NCBI GenBank assembly: GCA_040510815.1
Contig: JBEVIH010000173.1
Span: 1-5,016 of the forward strand
Direction: 5' to 3'
DNA from: VAZQ01 sp040510815
GTDB taxonomy: Bacteria; Pseudomonadota; Alphaproteobacteria; Rhizobiales; Xanthobacteraceae
DNA length: 5,016 nt
The notes under the pieces were generated by a model that did no database searches, was not told where the DNA came from, and worked only from the letters and a program-made list of their open reading frames with translations. Below are positions 1-5,016 of the stretch, piece by piece. Each line of letters begins with the position of its first letter. The stretch's first letter is position 1. A program made the translations under genes and the position numbers.

Positions 1-641
1 GCGGCCGGCGCGGTGAAGCCCGCAAACCGCCGCTCGACCTCGCCGACGACGGCCCGGTGCTCGACCGCGCCGGCCGCGCCGATCACCATGTCGGGCCCGC
101 GATAGTTGCGCTTGAGATAGGCGGCGAGCCGCACGCGGTCGAACGAGCGCACGGTCGTGGGCGTGCCCAGGATCGAGCGGCCGATCGGCTGGCCGGGAAA
201 CGCGGTGTCCTGCAGCCGGTCCCAGATCAGATCGTCCGGGGTGTCCTCCGCCGCGCCGATCTCCTGCACGATGACGTTCTGCTCGCGCTGCAGCTCCTCG
301 GGGTCGAACGCCGGATCAGACAGGATGTCGGAAAGGACATCGAGCGCGAGCGGAACGTCGGCCTTAAGCACGCGCGCATAATAGGCGGTGGTCTCGATCG
401 ACGTGGCCGCGTTGAGGTCGCCGCCGACCGCCTCGATCTCCTCGGCGATCTGGCGCGCGGAGCGCCGGGAAGTGCCCTTGAAGGCCATGTGCTCGAGCAG
501 ATGCGAGATGCCGTGCTCGTCCGGCCGCTCGTCGCGGCTGCCGGAGCCGACCCAGACGCCGAGCGCGGCCGTTTCCAGATGCGGCATCGCGTCGGTCACC
601 ACCACCAGGCCGGACGGAAGACGCGTGACTTCGACGCTCAT
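1..641 (-). CDS. M16 family zinc metallopeptidase (processing-peptidase-like), C-terminus cut by window edge
   Basis: This is the N-terminal 213 residues of an M16 (pitrilysin / mitochondrial processing peptidase-like) endopeptidase; the rest lies beyond the left edge. The protein starts MSVEVTRLPSGLVVVTD. It carries the inverted zinc motif HLLEH at residues 47-51, where H47 and H51 bind zinc and E50 is the catalytic base. The third ligand is probably E127 in the segment REQNVIVQEI (119-128), about 75 residues later, as the family requires. The stretch GGDLNAATSIETTAYYARV (73-91) is also typical. All core N-domain catalytic residues are present, so this looks like an active subunit. Full members have about 420-460 residues and a second, inactive domain. 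No signal peptide is visible, which suggests a cytoplasmic location. The ATG overlaps the thrC stop as ATGA, and AAGGAG lies 7 bases upstream, so the start is firm. The substrate is unknown. Confidence 0.93.
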   Translation of the reverse strand, partial: MSVEVTRLPSGLVVVTDAMPHLETAALGVWVGSGSRDERPDEHGISHLLEHMAFKGTSRRSARQIAEEIEAVGGDLNAATSIETTAYYARVLKADVPLALDVLSDILSDPAFDPEELQREQNVIVQEIGAAEDTPDDLIWDRLQDTAFPGQPIGRSILGTPTTVRSFDRVRLAAYLKRNYRGPDMVIGAAGAVEHRAVVGEVERRFAGFTAPA

Positions 642-2053
642 GCGGCGGCTCCTTCATGTGCAGCACGACTGACGGAAAGGATATGGCGCTCGACCGCCAC
701 CTGGTCGGCCGGCAGCGTCGCGACGCGTTCCGGCCGCGCACCCAGGTCGGCGAGCCATTCGGGAAGCGGCGGCCGCACGCCGCAGGCTGCTTCCACCGCG
801 TCGGGGAACTTGGCCGCGTGCGCGGTGCCGAGCACGATCATCGGCACCGACGGATCGCGCGTTTCCTTTTCGGCGACGGCGACGCCGACGGCGGTGTGCG
901 GATCGATGAAACGGCCGGTCTCGCGCAGCAAGGTGCGCATGGTGGCGGCGGTCTCGTCCTCATCCGCCCGGTCGGCCGAGAACACCGCGCGGATCTCCGA
1001 GAGCGCGCGCGCCGAAAGGACGAAGCGCTGCGACTGAGCGAGCGAGGCCATCAGGTTGCGCACCGCGCGCCCGTCGCGGGCATAGGCGTCGAACAACAGG
1101 CGCTCGAAATTCGACGCCACCTGGATGTCCATCGATGGCGAGGAGGTCGGCACCACCTCGCGCGGCTCGTAGGCTCCGGTTGCGACCGTGCGGGCGAGGA
1201 TGTCGTTGACGTTGGTGGCGATCAGCAGGCGGTCGATCGGCAACCCCATGCGCAGCGCGACGAAGCCGGCATAGACGTCGCCGAAATTGCCGGTCGGCAC
1301 CGTGAAGGCGACCTTGCGGTGGGGCGAGCCGAGCGCGACCGCGGCGGTGAAGTAATAGACGACCTGAGCGGCGATGCGCGCCCAGTTGATCGAATTGACG
1401 CCGGAGAGCCGCGCCTGGTCGCGGAAGGCGGGGTGGTTGAACATGCCCTTCACGATCGCCTGGCAGTCGTCGAAGGTCCCCTCGATCGCCAGCGCATGAA
1501 CGTTGTCGTCCTCGGCGGTCGTCATCATCCGGCGCTGCACGTCGGAAATGCGCCCTTGCGGGAACAGCACGAAGACGTCGGCGCGGGCGCGGCCGCGGAA
1601 CGCCTCGACCGCGGCGCCGCCGGTATCGCCGGAGGTGGCGACCACGATGGTGGTGCGTTCCCCGCGCCCCTCCAACGCGTGATCCATGAGCCGGCTCAGG
1701 AGCTGCATCGCCAGGTCCTTGAAGGCGAGCGTCGGACCATGGAACAGCTCGAGCACGAAATCGCTCACCCCGAACTGCACCAGCGGCGCGACCGCGGGAT
1801 GGCGGAAATTGCCGTAGGCCTCGCGCGCCATGCGGGCGAGATCCGGCTCGGCGATGGCGTCGCCGACGAACGGGCGCATCACCTCGACGGCGACTTCCGC
1901 GTAGGGCCGTCCGGCAAAGCTTGCGATCGCGTGCGGATCGAGCCGCGGCCAGGCCGAGGGCACGTAAAGGCCGCCGTCGCGGGCAAGGCCGGCGAGCGTC
2001 GCCTCCACGAAGCCAAGCGGCGGGGCCTCGCCCCGGGTGGACACATAGCGCAC
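638..2053 (-). CDS. thrC: Threonine synthase (PLP-dependent, fold type II), GTG start
   Basis: ThrC converts O-phospho-L-homoserine and water to L-threonine and phosphate, the last step of threonine biosynthesis, using pyridoxal phosphate in the cytoplasm. From the GTG start it has 471 residues, normal for the long bacterial/fungal class. The N-terminus RYVSTRGEAPPLGFVEA followed by LARDGGLYVPSAWP is the classic ThrC N-domain. The PLP-lysine motif is HGPTLAFKD, with K112. Further signatures are ATSGDTGGAA (phosphate/substrate site, about 139-148), NSINWARIAAQ (about 220-230) and the PLP-phosphate motif PTGNFGD (253-259). The open frame extends 7 codons further to a TTG at 2074. I prefer the GTG at 2053 because GGAGGG lies 7 bases before it and because homologues begin MRYVSTRG. 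The gene overlaps the downstream M16 peptidase by 4 bases and has a 160-base leader behind SURF1. No frameshift or missing catalytic residue is seen. Confidence 0.96.
   Translation of the reverse strand: MRYVSTRGEAPPLGFVEATLAGLARDGGLYVPSAWPRLDPHAIASFAGRPYAEVAVEVMRPFVGDAIAEPDLARMAREAYGNFRHPAVAPLVQFGVSDFVLELFHGPTLAFKDLAMQLLSRLMDHALEGRGERTTIVVATSGDTGGAAVEAFRGRARADVFVLFPQGRISDVQRRMMTTAEDDNVHALAIEGTFDDCQAIVKGMFNHPAFRDQARLSGVNSINWARIAAQVVYYFTAAVALGSPHRKVAFTVPTGNFGDVYAGFVALRMGLPIDRLLIATNVNDILARTVATGAYEPREVVPTSSPSMDIQVASNFERLLFDAYARDGRAVRNLMASLAQSQRFVLSARALSEIRAVFSADRADEDETAATMRTLLRETGRFIDPHTAVGVAVAEKETRDPSVPMIVLGTAHAAKFPDAVEAACGVRPPLPEWLADLGARPERVATLPADQVAVERHILSVSRAAHEGAAA
649..654 (-). promoter_or_regulatory. 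Shine-Dalgarno of the M16 peptidase, inside the thrC 3' end
   Basis: On the minus strand AAGGAG stands 7 bases before the ATG at 641. It lies within the last codons of thrC (His-Glu-Gly-Ala-Ala-Ala). Together with the ATGA stop/start overlap it fixes the peptidase start and points to translational coupling with thrC. Confidence 0.8.
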
Positions 2054-2057
2054 GGTC

Positions 2058-2072
2058 GGACCCTCCGGGTCC
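2058..2072 (-). promoter_or_regulatory. Perfect hairpin enclosing the thrC Shine-Dalgarno
   Basis: The minus-strand sequence GGACCC-GGA-GGGTCC is a perfect 6-bp GC-rich stem with a 3-base loop. The Shine-Dalgarno sequence GGAGGG (2061-2066) takes up the loop and the first half of the 3' arm. The thrC GTG follows 4 bases after the stem. If it folds in the mRNA, it would hide the ribosome binding site. The structure is seen directly; a regulatory role is inference. As DNA, the palindrome could alternatively be an operator. Confidence 0.5.
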
Positions 2073-2097
2073 AATTGAGTCTATGCGAGGGCGGCGC

Positions 2098-2114
2098 CGG
2101 GCGTCCGTCGCCCG
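2098..2114 (-). repeat. Inverted repeat / possible hairpin in the thrC leader
   Basis: The minus-strand sequence CGGGCG-ACGGA-CGCCCG is a perfect 6-bp stem with a 5-base loop, 25 bases upstream of the Shine-Dalgarno hairpin. No T-run follows, so it is not an intrinsic terminator. In DNA this rich in GC such a repeat can arise by chance. Confidence 0.3.
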
Positions 2115-2156
2115 CCGGACCATCAGCGCAACCTGTTGATTTTACTCGTGTTCCTG

Positions 2157-2181
2157 GCCGGCTGCAGGTGCGGAAGCCGGC
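2157..2181 (-). repeat. Inverted repeat downstream of the SURF1 gene
   Basis: GCCGGCT and AGCCGGC form a perfect 7-bp inverted repeat around an 11-base loop, 32 bases after the SURF1 stop. On the minus strand it is followed by CAGGAACACG rather than a T-run, so it is not a canonical Rho-independent terminator. It might protect the 3' end of the SURF1 transcript or be part of the thrC leader fold. It may also have no function. Confidence 0.35.
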
Positions 2182-2213
2182 GGCCCCGGAAACATAGTTG
2201 GAAGGGGCAGCTT

Positions 2214-2984
2214 TCACAAGGAAGGCGCTGGCGCCCCGGTGCGGGGGCGGCCGCGCAGCCAGAATCCGAACATCACCAGCACCACCACGGCTAGTCCGTA
2301 CCAGGTGATGGCATATTGGAGATGCGCATTGCGCAGATCGACCTTGAGCGCGCCCGCGCGCGGCAGGCCGCCCGCCGGCTGCGGGCTCTCGAGCTCGACA
2401 TAGAAGGGGGCGACCTCGCCCCAGCCCTTGGCGGCGGCGATCGCCATCTGGTCGCGCACAAACCAGAGATTGCGCGCGGCGTCCTCCTTCGCGGTGAACG
2501 TCCCGCGCGGCTCTGGCCAGCGCATCACGCCGACCATCTCGATCGTTCCGATGCTCTGCGCTGCCGAACGAGCGGCCTGATCCTGCCGTCCTTCCGGCAC
2601 GAAACCGCGATTGACGACCACGAGGTCGCCGCCCGCAAGCCTCGCCGGCGCGAACACCCAGTAGCCGGGTCCCGACACGTCGCTGCGCAAGGCCGATCCG
2701 CTGCCATAGACCAGCGCCTCCTGTCCGGGCAGGAACGCGGCGGAGAATTTGACCCGGCGGAACTCGTCGTCTGCCGGATCGAGGCTCGGCCAGCGCGCGC
2801 GCGCGGGCAAATTGACCGGGCTCGCCGCCAGGCGCTGCTCGAGCGTGTCGATCAACGCTTCCTTCCAGGCCTTGCGCTGCAGTTGCCAGGTGCCGAGCCC
2901 AACAAAGGTCGCGAACGCGGCCAGCGCAAACAGCGTTGGCAGCGCCCACCCGGTCCGCCAACCCCGCGACGCCGCTCCCGACAT
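2214..2984 (-). CDS. SURF1 family cytochrome c oxidase assembly protein
   Basis: SURF1 proteins help assemble aa3-type cytochrome c oxidase, acting in heme a insertion into subunit I at the cytoplasmic membrane. This 256-residue protein has the family layout of two membrane helices around a periplasmic domain. Helix 1 spans about residues 12-31 and is followed by the signature GTWQLQRKAWK (31-41). GYWVFAPARL (108-117) and VVNRGFVP (123-130) lie in the middle. The C-terminal signature RNAHLQYAITWYGLA (218-232) runs into helix 2 (about 224-243), then a basic, proline-rich tail. Length is normal. The ATG lies 2 bases after the DUF983 stop (TAGCAATG on the minus strand) with no clear Shine-Dalgarno sequence, so translation probably depends on coupling to DUF983. 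It is the likely last gene before the thrC leader. No cox structural gene is visible here. Confidence 0.94.
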   Translation of the reverse strand: MSGAASRGWRTGWALPTLFALAAFATFVGLGTWQLQRKAWKEALIDTLEQRLAASPVNLPARARWPSLDPADDEFRRVKFSAAFLPGQEALVYGSGSALRSDVSGPGYWVFAPARLAGGDLVVVNRGFVPEGRQDQAARSAAQSIGTIEMVGVMRWPEPRGTFTAKEDAARNLWFVRDQMAIAAAKGWGEVAPFYVELESPQPAGGLPRAGALKVDLRNAHLQYAITWYGLAVVVLVMFGFWLRGRPRTGAPAPSL

Positions 2985-2986
2985 TG

Positions 2987-3373
2987 CTAGGGCGCGTCAC
3001 GGCCGACGAGTTGGCCCTCGGCGGCCTTGTGGTGATATTGCAGCGCGATCAGCAGACCTTTCACCGGACGCAACGGCACCAGCGTGGTGAGCAGGATCAG
3101 GGGGCCCCACAGCAGCACGTGCACCCAATAGGGCGGCCCATACAACAGCTCAACCACCAAGGCCGAGCCGGCGACGACGAAACCGGCGAAGAACATGACG
3201 AAAAACGCCGGGCCGTCGGCGGAGTCGACGAACGAAAAATCGAGCCCGCAGACCTCGCAGCGCGGCGCCAGCGAAAGAAAGCCATTGAACAGCCTGCCCT
3301 TGCCGCAGCGCGGACAACGGCCCGTGAGACCCGCGATTATGGGCGACGGCGGCTTATGGGAATGATCGGTCAC
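2987..3373 (-). CDS. DUF983 family small membrane protein with zinc-ribbon-like Cys motif, GTG start
   Basis: This 128-residue protein has a short hydrophilic N-terminus, then CPRCGKGRLF (C20, C23) and CEVCGLDFS (C39, C42). These paired CxxC motifs suggest a small zinc-ribbon or other metal site. Two hydrophobic helices follow at about 55-78 and 82-101, then LRPVKGLLIALQYHHKA and a short tail. DADGPAFF-like sequence (here DSADGPAFFVMFF, 50-62) between the Cys motif and helix 1 is typical of DUF983. The family's biochemical function is not established. In alphaproteobacteria it commonly sits beside cytochrome oxidase assembly genes, as here next to SURF1. The start is GTG: an in-frame TAG lies 15 bases upstream (3389-3391) and no usable ATG exists nearby. 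Only a weak AGG stands 5 bases before it. The stop lies 2 bases before the SURF1 ATG. Confidence 0.9.
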   Translation of the reverse strand: MTDHSHKPPSPIIAGLTGRCPRCGKGRLFNGFLSLAPRCEVCGLDFSFVDSADGPAFFVMFFAGFVVAGSALVVELLYGPPYWVHVLLWGPLILLTTLVPLRPVKGLLIALQYHHKAAEGQLVGRDAP

Positions 3374-3474
3374 CGAAACCTGCCTGAACTACGTCACTAG
3401 CGAGATGGCGTGCCGCGCGTCGATTCTCAAGACCTCCGACCCACGTCCCCGCCGGATGGATGCTGCGCTTCCGC
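3374..3474. other. 101-base gap between the oxidoreductase and DUF983
   Basis: The gap holds no open frame that I can support and no hairpin followed by a T-run. On the minus strand a TTGAGA hexamer occurs about 60 bases before the DUF983 start, but no convincing -10 element follows. A promoter for DUF983-SURF1 could lie here, but the sequence alone does not establish it. Confidence 0.4.
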
Positions 3475-4851
3475 TCACTGCAACGGCACGAGATCCCCCA
3501 ACATCGTCGGTACGAACTCGGAAACCGTCGGGTGGATGTGCATCGCCCGTTGCATGACCGTGCCAGGCGCCTTGGCATACATGAGATCGAGAATGCAGTG
3601 AATGACCTCGTCGCCCGCGAGCCCGAGCAGCGAGGCACCGAGGATTTGCTTGCTTTCCTGATCGACCAGAATCTTCATGAACCCCTTGGTCTCGCCTCTC
3701 TCATAGGCGCGGCTCACGTCCTCCATCGCCATGGTTGCGATCAGCGCCGGCCGGCCCGATTTGCGTACCTCGGCCGCGGTCATGCCGGCGCGGCCGAGCG
3801 GAGGGTCGGTATAAAGCGCATAGGCATTGATGCGGTCGCCGACGCGCCGCGCATCGTTGTCGAGAAGATTGGCGGCGACGATCTCGAAATCGTTCCAGGC
3901 GGTGTGAGTGAAGGCGCCGCGGCCGTTGCAATCCCCCAGCGCCCAGATGCCTGGCATATTGGTGCGCAACTGATCGTCGACCTGGATGTAGCCGTGCGGG
4001 TCGGTCGCAATGCCGGCCTTGTCGAGTCCGAGATCGTCGGTGTTTGGGCGGCGGCCGATCGCCAGCAAGAGGTGGGAGCCGACGATCTGTGAGTTCGCCC
4101 CCGCGGTCTCGACCGTCACCGCGATATTGTTGCCCTGCTTTGCGACCTCCACGACCTTGCTGTTGAGGCGGATGTCGATGCTTTCGTCCTTCAGGATATC
4201 GGCGATGGCGTGCGAGACGTCCTCGTCCTCGCGGGCGATCAGACGCGGCCCCAGCTCGACCACCGTGACTTCGCTTCCGAATCGGCGATAGATCTGCGCG
4301 AATTCGAGGCCGACATAGCTGCCGCCGAGCACGACAAGGTGCGGAGGCAGAAAGTCCACGTCCATCATCGAGCTGTTGGTCAAATAGGGAACTTGGTCGA
4401 GCCCCCGGATCGGCGGCACCAATGCGCGCCCGCCCACGTTGATGAAGATCTTGTCGGCCCTGAGTACCTCGTTGCCGACTTTCAACTCCTTGGGGCCGAC
4501 GAACCGGGCGTGGCGCTGGTAGACCGTGCAGCCTTTCAGCGACTTCAAAGATCGCTCGAGGCCGTTGCGCGACGCGTCCACGACGGCGTCCTTGCGCGCC
4601 TTCACCGCCTTCATGTCGACCGCCACGGTGCCGGCGACGGTCACCCCGTAGTCGGCGGCGCGACGCGCGAGATGCGCCGCATAGGCGCTCGCCACCAGGG
4701 TCTTGGTCGGGGTGCAGCCGGTGTTGACGCAGGTGCCGCCGAACAGCTTGCGCTCGACGATGGCGACCTTCCAACCGGCCGCCGCCAGGCGGCGCGCCAA
4801 GGCCGGTCCGGCCTGCCCGGTGCCGATAATGATCGCATCATAGTCCGCCAT
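3475..4851 (-). CDS. Class I pyridine nucleotide-disulfide oxidoreductase (RclA / mercuric-reductase-like flavoprotein)
   Basis: This 458-residue flavoenzyme belongs to the glutathione reductase / lipoamide dehydrogenase fold. Visible features are the FAD dinucleotide motif GTGQAG (10-15) with E33, and the redox disulfide GGTCVNTGCTPTKT (38-51; C41 and C46). The NAD(P) motif GGSYVG (176-181) is followed by E199, which favours NADH over NADPH. LAIGRRPNT (263-271) and the second FAD motif WALGDCNG (303-310) follow, then the dimer-interface catalytic pair H440/E445 in HIHPTVSE. Such proteins are often labelled mercuric reductase. However, this one lacks the N-terminal HMA domain and the C-terminal Cys pair of MerA, and ends LGDLVPLQ. 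CVNTGC-TPTKT and the overall layout resemble RclA-type enzymes of reactive chlorine and copper stress. It is not next to 2-oxoacid dehydrogenase genes, so lipoamide dehydrogenase is unlikely. The substrate is unknown. A strong GGAGGT 5 bases upstream supports the ATG. Confidence 0.92.
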   Translation of the reverse strand: MADYDAIIIGTGQAGPALARRLAAAGWKVAIVERKLFGGTCVNTGCTPTKTLVASAYAAHLARRAADYGVTVAGTVAVDMKAVKARKDAVVDASRNGLERSLKSLKGCTVYQRHARFVGPKELKVGNEVLRADKIFINVGGRALVPPIRGLDQVPYLTNSSMMDVDFLPPHLVVLGGSYVGLEFAQIYRRFGSEVTVVELGPRLIAREDEDVSHAIADILKDESIDIRLNSKVVEVAKQGNNIAVTVETAGANSQIVGSHLLLAIGRRPNTDDLGLDKAGIATDPHGYIQVDDQLRTNMPGIWALGDCNGRGAFTHTAWNDFEIVAANLLDNDARRVGDRINAYALYTDPPLGRAGMTAAEVRKSGRPALIATMAMEDVSRAYERGETKGFMKILVDQESKQILGASLLGLAGDEVIHCILDLMYAKAPGTVMQRAMHIHPTVSEFVPTMLGDLVPLQ

Positions 4852-4856
4852 GGCTG

Positions 4857-4862
4857 ACCTCC
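4857..4862 (-). promoter_or_regulatory. Shine-Dalgarno of the oxidoreductase
   Basis: GGAGGT on the minus strand lies 5 bases before the ATG at 4851. It is the strongest ribosome binding site in the window and rules in this ATG over the upstream in-frame alternatives. Confidence 0.8.
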
Positions 4863-4957
4863 GTCTCTCGGGGCATTCACACAGGCTGCATGAATAACCA
4901 AGATAGGCGCAGCGGCGATTGTCCGCCCGACAGAAATTTCACGAAACAGCGATGATG

Positions 4958-4985
4958 AAAAGGGGAGCGGCCTTGCCGCTCCCCT
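4958..4985 (-). terminator. Rho-independent terminator of an upstream gene beyond the right edge
   Basis: AGGGGAGCGG (4961-4970) and CCGCTCCCCT (4976-4985) form a perfect 10-bp stem around a 5-base loop. Read on the minus strand, the stem is followed by a short T-run (TTTT counting the last stem base, then CATC). The plus strand has no T-run after the stem, so the orientation is minus. It lies about 107 bases before the oxidoreductase ATG. It would therefore end transcription of a minus-strand gene outside the window and isolate the oxidoreductase, whose promoter would then lie in about 4863-4957. Confidence 0.78.
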
Positions 4986-5016
4986 CGATCGACGAGCTGC
5001 GTGCGACGCCGGCGAG

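Noticed and set aside
960..2123. A 387-codon minus-strand frame overlapping thrC in another frame
   Set aside because: The Arg/Ala/Pro-rich composition and full overlap with thrC mark it as a shadow frame.
2157..2181. The inverted repeat after SURF1 considered as a Rho-independent terminator
   Set aside because: No T-run follows on either strand, so it was kept only as an inverted repeat.
2142..2195. A 17-residue open frame on the minus strand in the thrC leader (MFPGPPASAPAAGQEHE), considered as an attenuation leader peptide
   Set aside because: It has no Thr or Ile codons, no Shine-Dalgarno sequence before the ATG, and no terminator hairpin with a T-run after it. Classical thr attenuation is therefore not supported.
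656..2197. A 513-codon open frame on the plus strand opposite thrC
   Set aside because: It is antisense to an unmistakable thrC. Its product is low-complexity, rich in Arg, Gly, Ala and His, with no domain signature. Such frames are expected opposite GC-rich genes with GC-biased third positions.
1879..3000. A 373-codon minus-strand frame across SURF1 and the thrC leader
   Set aside because: It is a frame-shifted reading of SURF1 with Arg/Gly-rich composition. The SURF1 frame carries all family signatures.
3374..3474. A sigma70-type promoter for DUF983 based on a TTGAGA hexamer
   Set aside because: No matching -10 element at a suitable distance could be seen, and a lone hexamer is weak evidence.
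3475..4851. Calling the flavoprotein merA or lpd
   Set aside because: It lacks the C-terminal Cys pair and HMA domain of MerA, and is not linked to 2-oxoacid dehydrogenase genes. A symbol would overstate what is known.

Overview
The window looks like chromosomal DNA from a GC-rich alphaproteobacterium, most likely of the order Hyphomicrobiales (Rhizobiales). This rests on the high GC content, the strong GC bias at third codon positions, and a DUF983 - SURF1 - threonine synthase - M16 peptidase gene order that I recall from that group. The assignment is from memory of gene order and protein style, not from a search.

All five real genes lie on the minus strand, so the biological order runs from high to low coordinates. 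A Rho-independent terminator at 4958-4985 closes a transcript arriving from beyond the right edge. Next come a standalone flavin disulfide oxidoreductase of the RclA / mercuric-reductase-like group (4851-3475), a small two-helix membrane protein with a zinc-ribbon-like Cys pair motif (DUF983, 3373-2987), the cytochrome oxidase assembly factor SURF1 (2984-2214), threonine synthase ThrC (2053-638), and the N-terminal 213 residues of an M16 zinc peptidase (641 to the left edge). The many long open frames on the plus strand and in other minus frames are GC-rich shadows of these genes.

The genes fall into three blocks. The oxidoreductase has its own good ribosome binding site and sits between the terminator and a 101-base gap, so it is probably a separate unit. 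DUF983 and SURF1 are separated by only 2 bases and are probably translationally coupled. They normally accompany cytochrome c oxidase (cox) genes, but no cox structural gene is in view. thrC and the peptidase overlap by ATGA, with the peptidase's Shine-Dalgarno sequence inside the thrC end, so they form one translational unit.

The region is essentially housekeeping and I see no new multi-gene system. The item most worth checking is the 160-base thrC leader. It ends in a perfect 15-base hairpin that encloses the Shine-Dalgarno sequence of a GTG start. No tRNA, rRNA, CRISPR array, insertion sequence or other mobile element was recognised, and no gap exceeds 165 bases.
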